DNA of 64,000 bases. It comes from SURF-21 sp964529285 (GTDB lineage Bacteria > Actinomycetota > Geothermincolia > Geothermincolales > RBG-13-55-18). The stretch covers positions 4,738 to 68,737 of the forward strand of contig CAZGWK010000014.1 of NCBI GenBank assembly GCA_964529285.1. Direction: 5' to 3'. This document shows positions 26,380-35,018 of this stretch, piece after piece (within the stretch, counting starts at the first letter, position 1; the number at the start of each line of letters is the position of its first letter). A program made the translations under genes and the position numbers. Under the pieces are notes generated by a model. The model made no database searches and was not told the origin of the DNA. It was given only the letters and a program-made list of their open reading frames with translations.

Positions 26380-27195
26380 TCATACCCCCTCCATCCTCTC
26401 CCTGGCCAGATCGACGATGCCCTTGACCCCCTCGCCGCGCATTATGTCTTGAAACTCGCGGTCGGCCTGGTGGCAGTGGGCGAGGATATCCATCTCCGAG
26501 CCGAGGACGATGGCGTCCCTGACCCCCAGGCGGTCGTAGATAAAACGGAAACAGAACTTACCCAGCCGCACCGTCTCCGGCAGGATCCTGGAGATTATCT
26601 CGGCCGTCTCCAGGACATGGTCCTCGAGGCGGTCTCGCGGCAAGCATTTATTGACCAGTCCGCAATCCTCCGCTTCCCGTCCGTTGAATCCCTTGGTTAT
26701 CAGGAGCTCCTTCGCCTTGCGCATGCCTATGATCCAGGGAAGGATGAGAGAGGGAGAGAAGGCGACGCTTACGGTTGAGATGGGCCAGTATGTGAACACG
26801 GATTCCTCGGAGCAGAAGGCTGCGTCCGCGAAGCAGCTCAGCTCTATTCCTCCCGCTATGGCCGTGCCGTCGATCTTGCAGATAACCGGCTTGCTGTAAT
26901 CCCACCAGCGCTGGTACCAGTCCCGCCTGAGAAATTCCAGGAATTCCCTCCAGGATTCCTGGGTGGTGGGCGGCGAACCGACGGGGATCTCCTCGGAGAT
27001 ATCATGTCCCGCGCTGAACACCGAACCCTCGGCGTCCAGGATCACCACCCTGCATTCCTCGTTCCTCTCGGCCTTTGCCATGGCGTCCCAGACCTCGGAC
27101 ATGAGCTGCTTGCCGAGAGCGTTTCGGCGACCGGGGTCGTTGAGGGTCAGGCGCGATACGACGCCCTCGCTGAAAAGGATCTTCTCGTATTCCAT
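26380..27195 (-). CDS. Enoyl-CoA hydratase/isomerase 1
   Basis: A 271-residue crotonase-fold enzyme. Oxyanion-hole motifs 'FSAGHDISEE' and 'KIDGTAIAGGIELSCFADAAF' are clear. The second catalytic Glu region ('ISTVSVAFSPSLILPWIIG') lacks the usual glutamate, so the activity may be isomerase- or dehydratase-like. First gene of the three-gene unit with reductase 1 and ligase 1. The FadR-like palindrome is 38 bp upstream of its start. Confidence 0.85.
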   Translation of the reverse strand: MEYEKILFSEGVVSRLTLNDPGRRNALGKQLMSEVWDAMAKAERNEECRVVILDAEGSVFSAGHDISEEIPVGSPPTTQESWREFLEFLRRDWYQRWWDYSKPVICKIDGTAIAGGIELSCFADAAFCSEESVFTYWPISTVSVAFSPSLILPWIIGMRKAKELLITKGFNGREAEDCGLVNKCLPRDRLEDHVLETAEIISRILPETVRLGKFCFRFIYDRLGVRDAIVLGSEMDILAHCHQADREFQDIMRGEGVKGIVDLARERMEGV

Positions 27196-27232
27196 AATCC
27201 GCCTCCTCCTGGTTAACGAGCTTGCATATCAG

Positions 27233-27250
27233 GGAACGATATATCATTCC
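27233..27250. promoter_or_regulatory. FadR-like TetR operator 1
   Basis: GGAACGATATATCATTCC is an 18-bp near-palindrome (one mismatched pair) fitting the GAATGANTANTCATTC core known for Bacillus FadR-type TetR repressors, except for one base. It lies between the divergent hydratase 1 and MerR-TetR regulator 1 genes. A matching site occurs at 44602. Confidence 0.55.
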
Positions 27251-27342
27251 AACTATATAATTCCCGAGACATCAATGGGCTATTTATGTCCGCAAAACCA
27301 TTAATAACGACAAATAAAGGTGCAGTCAAGTCAGTTTAGGGG

Positions 27343-27371
27343 TTGACGCAATACTTTTATAACTAAATAAT
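27343..27371 (+). promoter_or_regulatory. Promoter of MerR-TetR regulator 1
   Basis: TTGACG (27343-27348), a 17-bp spacer and AATAAT (27366-27371) lie about 50 bp before the regulator ATG. The AT-rich stretch continues through the start site. Confidence 0.5.
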
Positions 27372-27421
27372 ATAGCTACATAGTTTTGTGGGAGTTTTAT
27401 ATAGTATGCGGGAGCAGCGAG

Positions 27422-28276
27422 ATGGAGGAAGCCAGAGGAACGGACCTGCGCATATCCGACCTGGAGAGGATCACGGGGACAGGCAGGAGCACGATCCATT
27501 ATTACCTGCGCCGGGGTCTTCTTTCCGCGCCCAGGCGGTCCGGCAGGACCATGGCCTATTACGACCAGGAGCACGTGAAGGACCTCAAGGCCATCAGGAA
27601 ATGGCGCAGGGAGGGTTACCCGCTCACCATGATCGAGAGGAAGCTCCAGGAGGCAAGAAAACGGAAGGGCGGCGGGGGAGGTGGCGGGGAGTCCGTACGC
27701 ACGGGTAGAAGGCAGCTGATCATGGACGCGGCGGTCGGTGTGTTCGCCCGCAAGGGCTACCACAAGGCCAGGATCAGCGATATAACCAGTGCCGCCGGGG
27801 TCGGCTACAGCACCTTTTACCTCTATTTCCCCGATAAACTTGACCTGCTGGCGCAGAGCGTGGACGAGATCCTCCAGGCCATGTTCGCCGACGTGATAGA
27901 GGAGATAAGGCACGAGACCGATCCCCTGAAGCGCTTGAGGAAGAGGGCCGAGGTGGCCGTGGTAGCGCACCCCGAATTCGTCGACATCCTTTCGGTGCTG
28001 CGGGGAACCACGGAGGAGGAACCGCGTCTCGAGGCGAAGCGCAGGGAACTCTACGAGTACATAGCCGAGCACGTCGGGAGGGACCTCGAAAGGGCCGTCC
28101 AGATGGGCCTGCTGCCCCCTATGGACGTGGAGATGACGGCGTTCATGCTGGTGGTAGGGGTGCTCGAATCCGCGGCCCTTCTCACCAGGAAGGGCCGGGA
28201 GTCCGAAGCGTACCGGCTGCTGGACTGCTTTCAGGATATGCTTCTTCCCCGCGGGAAGCCCCTTCAGCCCTTATGA
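27422..28276 (+). CDS. MerR-TetR double-HTH fusion regulator 1
   Basis: About 284 residues with two DNA-binding domains. Residues 8-75 are a MerR-type winged HTH ('LRISDLERITGTGRSTIHYYL', 'YYDQEHVKDLKAIRKWRREG'). After a Gly-rich linker (GKGGGGGGGE-like), residues 95-140 are a TetR HTH ('AAVGVFARKGYHKARISDIT', 'STFYLYFPDKLDLL') followed by an alpha-helical effector domain as in FadR-like repressors. The ATG at 27422 has GGGAG ten bases upstream; the frame is open to 27386. Divergent to hydratase 1, with a FadR-like palindrome between. Probably senses an acyl-CoA of the island. The paralogue is at 44792. Confidence 0.88.
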   Translation: MEEARGTDLRISDLERITGTGRSTIHYYLRRGLLSAPRRSGRTMAYYDQEHVKDLKAIRKWRREGYPLTMIERKLQEARKRKGGGGGGGESVRTGRRQLIMDAAVGVFARKGYHKARISDITSAAGVGYSTFYLYFPDKLDLLAQSVDEILQAMFADVIEEIRHETDPLKRLRKRAEVAVVAHPEFVDILSVLRGTTEEEPRLEAKRRELYEYIAEHVGRDLERAVQMGLLPPMDVEMTAFMLVVGVLESAALLTRKGRESEAYRLLDCFQDMLLPRGKPLQPL

Positions 28277-28393
28277 ACCGGTCCTACACGGGATTTAAGA
28301 TCCCATTAAGGCAAGTTCCATTCTCTATGTCCGCCATCGTCCGCTGACTGCAGCCGCGCTCCTTTCGATCGACCTCCAGCAGAAGATCTTAAC

Positions 28394-29407
28394 CTAAACG
28401 CCCACTCTTCTCTGCGAGGTATCCACTCCCAGAAGCCTGGCGAGGTTGAGGCCGAAGATCTTGGCGCGGTCCTCGTCGCTGAGGGCCGGGTAACCGTAGC
28501 CCTCCTGCATATCCTCGGGGAACTGGAAATCGCGCAGCCCCTGCACCGCTCCCTTGAGCTGCATGCCGAAACCCGCGTAGTCGGTGCCCCAGATGATGCG
28601 GTCCGGTCCCACGAAGCGCATGGCCTCGCCCAGGATCCTGGCGAACTTGCGCGGTGCCGAGGCGGCCCAGGGCACCAGCAGGGACAGGCAGGGATAGACA
28701 TTGGGATGACCCAAGGCTACCATGTTGAGGTCGTCGCAGTAGGGATAGCCCATATGGAAGGCGACTATCTTGAGGTCGGGGAAGTCCCGCGCAACGTCGT
28801 CGAGCTGGATGGGAAGGGCGTACTTGCTCTTTCCCGGCGGCACCCAGCAGAAGCCGGTGTGGATGTCCAGGACGATGTCCAGCTCCTCCGCTTTGGCGTA
28901 GAAGGGCCACAGGTCGGGGTCGTTGATATAGGTATCCTCGGGAGGGTAGAACTTGAAGATCTTCGCTCCCCTCTCCTTGACCCAGTACTCCAGCTCCCAG
29001 ACGGTGTTCTTCACCCCCTTGAACTTGATGGGGGAGATGTTGGGCTGGTACATGAAGCGGTCGGGGTGGGCGTCGGCCACCCTGGCCATCTCGCCGTTGG
29101 TGACCCAGCGGCTGGTGTAGCCGGTGGTGTCCATCATGGACTCCGGCAGCAGGCAGGCGATGTCCACCCCGTACTTGTCCATGTACGCGAGGAGGGCCTC
29201 CGGGTCCAACTGCTTGGTAAGCTCCTTGGGTTCCATCCCCTCCAGCATCTCCGGTTTGATGCCCATGATGAAGGGAAGCTTGATGGCGTCAATGGCCCGC
29301 CACCACATCTGCACCCCGGGGAAGTGGTTGATGGGCTCCATATCCCCGATGAGATGTGCCTCGGGGTCGATCTTGAAGAAATCGTCCCTCTCGAATCCGT
29401 CGCTCAT
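28394..29407 (-). CDS. Amidohydrolase_2-family protein with altered HxH motif
   Basis: This 337-residue TIM-barrel protein is a member of the amidohydrolase_2 (ACMSD-like) group: 'KIFKFYPPEDTY', 'DIVLDIHTGFCW', 'AFHMGYPYCDDLN', 'IIWGTDYAGFGM'. The N-terminal metal motif reads 'DPEAHLIGD' rather than D.H.H, losing one His, so metal binding or activity may differ. It could be a decarboxylase, hydratase or lactonase. Last gene of the long minus-strand unit; AGGAGG precedes the ATG. Confidence 0.8.
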   Translation of the reverse strand: MSDGFERDDFFKIDPEAHLIGDMEPINHFPGVQMWWRAIDAIKLPFIMGIKPEMLEGMEPKELTKQLDPEALLAYMDKYGVDIACLLPESMMDTTGYTSRWVTNGEMARVADAHPDRFMYQPNISPIKFKGVKNTVWELEYWVKERGAKIFKFYPPEDTYINDPDLWPFYAKAEELDIVLDIHTGFCWVPPGKSKYALPIQLDDVARDFPDLKIVAFHMGYPYCDDLNMVALGHPNVYPCLSLLVPWAASAPRKFARILGEAMRFVGPDRIIWGTDYAGFGMQLKGAVQGLRDFQFPEDMQEGYGYPALSDEDRAKIFGLNLARLLGVDTSQRRVGV

Positions 29408-29467
29408 GATCTCCTCCTCCTGGTCTCTCCGACTTCGAATCCGTTTCTCTATATACGCAATGCCGTA

Positions 29468-31636
29468 TCATCCGGACAGACTGCTGGTATTCACCGTTGA
29501 CCCTTCGTCTCCTTTCGACCTGTATATCCTGCACAGCAGCGCCCTCAGCTGGTAGGTGCCCATGGCGGGGTCGTAAGGAGGTCCGTTGTCCGTGAGCAGG
29601 TTGGCGTTGGACCTCCAGATGCCGTGCTCCGGTCCCTCTTCCTCGGGGAACCACCAGCCGTGCTCCACGTGCACCACGCGGGGGTCTATTCCCTCGCTGA
29701 GACTGGCCCGCTGCTCGATCCTGCCCCGGCGCGTCTCTATACACACCCAATCGTCTTGCGAGATGCCGTGTTCCGCTGCCGTGCGCGGGTGGATCTGTAC
29801 CAGTGGATGGGGATGCCTGCGCCGCAGCGATGGTATCTGGCGGTGCTCGGAATGGAAGAAACAGGGCACCCTGCCGCCGGTGATAAGTATATAGGGGTAT
29901 TCCCGCGCGAGTTCCGGGGTGCTGCTCGGGCTCTCCGGCGGTTCCCGGTAACTGGGGAGGGGGTCGTATCCCAGGTTCTCCAGTATGCTGGAGTAGAGCT
30001 CCACCTTGCCGGAGGGGGTCAGAAAGCCCCCCATGTCTTCGTACTTGCGGTACTTCATGGGAGGAAAGACGAAGCCTTCTTCCTTGAGCTGGTCGAAGTC
30101 GACACCCAGCGGCTCCAGCTGAAAGTCCAATACCTCCCGCAGCGGCTCCCCGCCCCTCTCCAGGCCCATCCTGCGGGCCAGCGCGATCATGATCTCCTCG
30201 TCCTGCCTGGCCTCTCCCACCTCCACCAGTTTCCGCTGGGCCAGCACCATCAGGTCGGCCACGATGGGGAAACCCTGGACGCAGTCCACCTCCAGCCAGG
30301 TGGCCGCGGGCAGGACGATGTCCGCCAGCTCGGCGGTGGGGGTCATGTAGATGTCCGTGACCACCAGGAGGTCCAGCTCGAGCAGGGATTCGCGCACCTG
30401 CCGTGGATTGGCGTAGGTGGCCAGGGCGTTGTTGCCGAAGATGAGGAAGGCCTTGATCGGGTAGGGCTCGCCGCTGCGCATGGCCTCGAAGAGGGTGGGG
30501 ACATGCGAGGAGGGGAGAAGTGCCTGGGGGCCGGCCAGCACCTTGAAGGTGTCCGCGCCCAGCCTCTTCTCCCTGGCCTCCTGGCCCAGGTTCTCGGCCA
30601 GGTAGGGAAAGATGTTTATGGGGTGGCTGCTGAATATCCAGCCTCCGGGGATGTCTATGTTTCCCGTGAGTGCCGGCAGCATGGCCAGGGCCCGGCCGGT
30701 CTGGAAGCAGTTGGGGGTATGCTCGAAGGCCACCCCCCAGTCCAGGGCGGCGGGTTTGGACGCGGCGAACATGCGCGCCGCCTCCCTGATGCGCTCCGCC
30801 GGTATCCAGGTGATCTCCTCCGCCCACTGCGGCGTATATTCCTCCACGCGTTCGGCCAGGCGGTCGAAGCCGGAGGTCCACCGGCTCACGAAATCCCCGT
30901 CGTATAGTTCCTCGTTTATGATGGTGTTTATCATGCTCAGGGCGAGGGCGTCGTCGCTGCCCGGCCGGAGCTGCAGCCAGAGGTCGGCCTTGCGCGCCGT
31001 CTCGGTCTTCCGGGGGTCGATCACTATGAGCCTGGAGCCCCTCTTGATGGCGTCCCTCATCGTGAACTGCACCTCGCCGTCCGGACCGGTGATCAGGGGA
31101 TTGTGGCCCCAGACCAGTATGCATGCGGGGGCGGTATCGCCGTAATAGTCGCAGAAGAGGAAGTCGCCGTAAGTGAGCACGCTTATGTTCAGCCGCGGTA
31201 TGAAGCATTGGGCCGTGCCCGGCTCGCACCAGTTGGGCGTGCCCAGCGCGTTGGCGAACCTGGCCACGAAATGGTAGTGGTGCCTGCCCGTGCCGGTGCC
31301 CAGAGCGATGCTCTCCGGACCATACTCCCCCTTGATGCGGTTCAGCTCGCCCGCGATATGGCCCAGGGCCTCGTCCCACGAGATGCGCTCCCAGCGGCCC
31401 TCCCCTCTCTCTCCTGCCCGCCTCATGGGATGGGTCAGGCGGTGGGGATTATATACGTGTTCAAGGCTGGCCAGGCCCTTGGCACAGAGTCTGCCCCGGT
31501 TCAAGGGGGAATCCGGGTCGCCCTCGATTTTTACTATCTTTCCGTCTTTCAACTGCAGGAGCACGCCGCAACCCCCGTGGCACATCTTGCAGGAGCTCCT
31601 GTAAATCCCGTCTTCGACCAGCGCATCGCCTTCCAT
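29468..31636 (-). CDS. Molybdopterin oxidoreductase 1 (DMSO-reductase family)
   Basis: The 722-residue cytoplasmic protein (no Tat signal) has an N-terminal [4Fe-4S] motif 'CKMCHGGCGVLL…GRLCAKG', molybdopterin-domain motifs 'RWERISWDEAL', 'LVWGHNPLITGPDGE', 'VIDPRKTETARKADLWLQLRPGSDDALAL', and a C-terminal dinucleotide-binding domain ('LVQIHPRTAAEHGI'). Cys in 'AQCFIPRL' is a candidate Mo/W ligand. The set resembles acetylene-hydratase-like and other soluble members of unknown substrate. Upstream is the Fe-S protein at 31695 and a second paralogue. The last 25 residues are unconserved. Confidence 0.88.
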   Translation of the reverse strand: MEGDALVEDGIYRSSCKMCHGGCGVLLQLKDGKIVKIEGDPDSPLNRGRLCAKGLASLEHVYNPHRLTHPMRRAGERGEGRWERISWDEALGHIAGELNRIKGEYGPESIALGTGTGRHHYHFVARFANALGTPNWCEPGTAQCFIPRLNISVLTYGDFLFCDYYGDTAPACILVWGHNPLITGPDGEVQFTMRDAIKRGSRLIVIDPRKTETARKADLWLQLRPGSDDALALSMINTIINEELYDGDFVSRWTSGFDRLAERVEEYTPQWAEEITWIPAERIREAARMFAASKPAALDWGVAFEHTPNCFQTGRALAMLPALTGNIDIPGGWIFSSHPINIFPYLAENLGQEAREKRLGADTFKVLAGPQALLPSSHVPTLFEAMRSGEPYPIKAFLIFGNNALATYANPRQVRESLLELDLLVVTDIYMTPTAELADIVLPAATWLEVDCVQGFPIVADLMVLAQRKLVEVGEARQDEEIMIALARRMGLERGGEPLREVLDFQLEPLGVDFDQLKEEGFVFPPMKYRKYEDMGGFLTPSGKVELYSSILENLGYDPLPSYREPPESPSSTPELAREYPYILITGGRVPCFFHSEHRQIPSLRRRHPHPLVQIHPRTAAEHGISQDDWVCIETRRGRIEQRASLSEGIDPRVVHVEHGWWFPEEEGPEHGIWRSNANLLTDNGPPYDPAMGTYQLRALLCRIYRSKGDEGSTVNTSSLSG

Positions 31637-31694
31637 CAGACCTCCGTTCTATCCCACGCAATCGACTGTCGGGTTCGCCGCTCTGTGCGGACCG

Positions 31695-32807
31695 TCATCT
31701 CACCAGTTCGATCAGCTTGTCCGTGTTCTTCGTCTTCCTGAACGCGGGCTTCTCGGCCATGATCTCCTCGCGGCCCAGCACCTCTCCCGTACGCTCGTAG
31801 TGGTCGAGCACCTCGCGGGGGCCGTAGCGGTGCAGGGGGCAGGAGTTGATGCACACCGCGCAGGTATGCCACCCGGTGAAGAAAGCCCAGCACTTGAGGT
31901 CGTTTATCTTGCGCTTGTATACGCCCCGCCACCACATGGGTTTCTCGGGGATGGCCTTCGCCGGGCACTTGGCCACGCACAGGAGACAAGATTCGCACAA
32001 CTCGGCCAGGCCGTAGTCCCCGGGTTCGTCCAGGGGCAGGTCGGAGTCCACGGTGATCAGGCCCCAGCGCTGCCGGGGACCGAACTGCGGGGTGATCACG
32101 CCGCCGAAGGCCCCCAGCTCCCCCAGGCCGGCGGTGATAGCATGGGTAGGATAAACCACGGCGCCGTCGAAGGGGATGCGGGCCGAGCAGGATACGCCCT
32201 GACGGCGTATGAAGTTGGCCAGCTTGTGCGTGCCCCTGCTCGCCCTGCGGTATACGTCGTAGTCAGGATAATTGCGCAGGCGGTAGTTGGGGGACTGCAG
32301 AAGGAATTCCTTGCGCATCTCCATACCCAGGACGACGGCCACGTTATAGGGAAACTTGCCGTCGTTGCCCCCGGTCACGAAGCGGCGGTCCAGGAGGGTG
32401 ACCCCGCAGAGCGCGAAACCCAGGGAGGCTGCATAATCCTTGATGTCCTGTTTGAGCCCCACGGGATCGGGCCTTTGACCCGAATATTTTTTGACCAGCT
32501 TCCTGTCCACCATACCCTGCAGCGCCTCCATATAGATCAGGTCTGGAAGGGTCGGGGAAATCTCGGGTATCACCTCTCTCTTGTGGTGGACGAAAACGTA
32601 GCTCAACTTGTTGGAGCCGCGCAGGGGAGGTACGTTCTCCTGCAGGGGATCCACCTCGGAATAGAGGTTCAACTCCTCCGGCCTGTACTCCAGGTTGGGG
32701 ATGAGGGCGACGCGGTCCTGTTCTATGTCGTTGGGGCGGAACTTGACGCGCTGGCCGCGGTATTCCCTCAAACGCAGCTGCTTTCTTTCGCCTTTGTTCA
32801 TGTTCAT
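31695..32807 (-). CDS. Reductive-dehalogenase-like 2x[4Fe-4S] protein
   Basis: This 370-residue protein resembles the cytoplasmic RdhA/QueG-like group. Residues 120-265 form the nitroreductase-like cobamide-binding part ('AASLGFALCGVTLLDRR', 'ITAGLGELGAFGGVITPQFG', 'RWGLITVDSDLPLD'); then two ferredoxin motifs: 'CESCLLCVAKCP' and 'CWAFFTGWHTCAVCINSCP'. No Tat signal is present. The gene overlaps the stop codon of molybdopterin oxidoreductase 2 by four bases and is followed by oxidoreductase 1, so the three are coupled. It could be a corrinoid reductase or an electron-transfer subunit. Confidence 0.75.
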   Translation of the reverse strand: MNMNKGERKQLRLREYRGQRVKFRPNDIEQDRVALIPNLEYRPEELNLYSEVDPLQENVPPLRGSNKLSYVFVHHKREVIPEISPTLPDLIYMEALQGMVDRKLVKKYSGQRPDPVGLKQDIKDYAASLGFALCGVTLLDRRFVTGGNDGKFPYNVAVVLGMEMRKEFLLQSPNYRLRNYPDYDVYRRASRGTHKLANFIRRQGVSCSARIPFDGAVVYPTHAITAGLGELGAFGGVITPQFGPRQRWGLITVDSDLPLDEPGDYGLAELCESCLLCVAKCPAKAIPEKPMWWRGVYKRKINDLKCWAFFTGWHTCAVCINSCPLHRYGPREVLDHYERTGEVLGREEIMAEKPAFRKTKNTDKLIELVR

Positions 32808-34984
32808 ACATCACTCCCGTCAGGTTTCTCATCATATCCTTCGCGCTTCGTTCTCCGGGAGGTCTGGGAATCAGGGCTTTTATATACCCTGCACAGCGCG
32901 CTGCGCAGGCATTCCGATCCGGAATCAGGGTCGTACTCCATCTCCCCGAAGAGGAGGTTTACGTTACTGCGCCTCCACCCGTGTTCGGGCGGATCTTCCT
33001 CCGGGAACCACCAGGCATGCTCGGCGCTGACCACGTCGGGGGCGATGCCGTCGGACAGCCTGGCGCGCATCCTTACCCTGTCGCGGGGCGTCTCCACCCA
33101 TACCCAGTCCCCCTCGCCGATATCCAGGGATGCCGCCGTCTCGGGATGTATCTCCACCAGCGGATCGGGGTGCTTGCCTCTCAAGCTTGCGATCTGCCTT
33201 CCCTCGCTGTGAAAGAATTCCCTTATCTTGGCTCCCGTGGTCAGGATGAAGGGGTAGTCGCCGTACAGTTCCGGGCGGGAGAGCGGAGATAGTGGCGGCT
33301 CGCGGTAGACGGGCAGCGGGGATACCCCCATCGACTCCAGGACGCTCGAATAGATCTCGAACTTGCCGGAGGCGGTCGCAAAACCCTGCTCGCGGTACTT
33401 GCGGTAGCGCATCTCTCCCTGCAGTATTCCCAGCTCGCAGAACGCATCGAAGTCCATGCCCGTCTCCTCAAGCGCCCAGTCGAGGTGCTCCCGCCAGCTC
33501 TGCCAGGGGAAGGCCTCCCAAAGATCCAGGCGGTGCGCGAGATCGAAGATAACCTCCCGGTCGTCACGCGCCTCGCCGACCTGGGCCACCTTCACCCGCG
33601 CCAGCACGCACCAGATCTTGTGCAGGTTGACCACGTCCTCTTGCTCCAGCCAGGTGGCGGCGGGGAGCACCAGGTCCGCCAGCTGGGCGGTGGGGGTGAG
33701 AAAGAAGTCCGAGACCACCAGGTATTCCAGCAGGCGCAGGGCCCTCTCTGTCTGCAACGGATCGGTCATGGTGAGCAGGGGATTGGAGCCCACTATCCAC
33801 AAGGCCCGCATGCGGTAAGGGTCTCCTTCCACGATGGATCGCCAGAAGGTGGGGGGATGGGTGATGGGGCATACGGGATACCTCCCACCGTCCACCTCCC
33901 GGGATACCGCCTCCGGCGGACGGAACTGCAGCCCCGGCACCTCGAGGTTCATGAACAGCGAGCGCTGCTTTACTCCCGCCGGTGGGACCCATAGGACGTC
34001 GCCTCCCGGACGGTCGATGTTCCCGCTGAGGGCGCGCAGGATGAGCAGAGAACGGGCGGTCTGGGCGTTGCAGGCGCTCATGTCCACGGCGTTTCCCCAC
34101 TGTATGCAGGCGGGCGAGGTGGTCGCATAGGTGCGGGCGGCGGCGCGGATCTCCTCCGCATCCAGGCGGGTTATGGGCGCGGCCCATTCGGGAGTGAAGG
34201 GCGCTACATGCTCCACCAGCCGCTCGTATCCCACCGTGTAGCCGTCCACGAAATCGCGGTCCACCAGTCCTTCGGAGATGATGGTGTTGATCATGGCCAG
34301 GGCCAGGGCGCCGTCGCTCCCGGGCCGCAGCTGCAGCCAGTGATCGGCCTTCTCCGCCGCGTCGATGCGCCTGGGGTCCACCACGATGACCTTGTCCGCC
34401 TCCCTCAAGGCCCTCTGGAACATACCCCCGCACATGCCGTCGGAGGCGCCGCTGCGCGCGATGTCACATCCCCAGAGCAGGATGCAGGCGGGATACTCTC
34501 CACCGGACCCGTAGATGTCGCAGATGGGGAGCTGCCCCAGGGTATAGAGGCTCACCAGCCAGCGCGGAAGATAGCAGAGGTGCGCCACGCCGGTGAAATT
34601 GGGAGTGCCGAAGGCGTTGGCGAAGCGCGTGGTGTATCCGGTATAGGGCCGCCCTGTTCCCTGCAGCATGGCGAAGTATTCGGGTCCGCTCTCCTCCTTT
34701 ATCGCGGCAAGGCGCCGGGCCATCTCGTCCAGGGCATCGTCCCACGAGATGCGCTCCCACCTGTTCTCCCCGCGCTCTCCCGCCCGGCGCAGGGGATGAA
34801 GCACGCGGTCTGGATGGTAGAGGAGCTCGGGCGACGCCTTTCCCTTGGGGCAGATGTAGCCGCGGCTGGTGGGGGAGTCGGGGTCGCCGGTCACCTCGAC
34901 CACGCGGCCGTCCTCGAGGTGAACCAGCACCTGGCACACCCCGTGGCACATGCGGCAGGCCGACCTGACCACTCTATCGCTCAA
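32804..34984 (-). CDS. Molybdopterin oxidoreductase 2 (DMSO-reductase family)
   Basis: A 726-residue paralogue of the protein at 29468. The cluster motif is 'CRMCHGVCQVLV…GYICPKG'; conserved segments include 'NRWERISWDDALDEMARRL', 'VVDPRRIDAAEKADHWLQL', 'WLEQEDVVNLHKIW' and 'LVEIHPETAASLDIGEGD'. Cys in 'HLCYLPRW' aligns with the candidate metal ligand of oxidoreductase 1. There is no export signal. Start at 34984 is supported by AAGGAGA-like sequence upstream. The substrate is unknown; it may act on an intermediate activated by the island's ligases. Confidence 0.88.
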   Translation of the reverse strand: MSDRVVRSACRMCHGVCQVLVHLEDGRVVEVTGDPDSPTSRGYICPKGKASPELLYHPDRVLHPLRRAGERGENRWERISWDDALDEMARRLAAIKEESGPEYFAMLQGTGRPYTGYTTRFANAFGTPNFTGVAHLCYLPRWLVSLYTLGQLPICDIYGSGGEYPACILLWGCDIARSGASDGMCGGMFQRALREADKVIVVDPRRIDAAEKADHWLQLRPGSDGALALAMINTIISEGLVDRDFVDGYTVGYERLVEHVAPFTPEWAAPITRLDAEEIRAAARTYATTSPACIQWGNAVDMSACNAQTARSLLILRALSGNIDRPGGDVLWVPPAGVKQRSLFMNLEVPGLQFRPPEAVSREVDGGRYPVCPITHPPTFWRSIVEGDPYRMRALWIVGSNPLLTMTDPLQTERALRLLEYLVVSDFFLTPTAQLADLVLPAATWLEQEDVVNLHKIWCVLARVKVAQVGEARDDREVIFDLAHRLDLWEAFPWQSWREHLDWALEETGMDFDAFCELGILQGEMRYRKYREQGFATASGKFEIYSSVLESMGVSPLPVYREPPLSPLSRPELYGDYPFILTTGAKIREFFHSEGRQIASLRGKHPDPLVEIHPETAASLDIGEGDWVWVETPRDRVRMRARLSDGIAPDVVSAEHAWWFPEEDPPEHGWRRSNVNLLFGEMEYDPDSGSECLRSALCRVYKSPDSQTSRRTKREGYDEKPDGSDV

Positions 34985-35018
34985 ATCTTGCCATCTCCTT
35001 ACGCACTACACCGCATAT

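Noticed and set aside
32344..32835. Alternative frames and starts overlapping the RdhA-like gene.
   Set aside because: The frame ending at 31695 carries both cluster motifs and overlaps the upstream stop by four bases, which is typical coupling.
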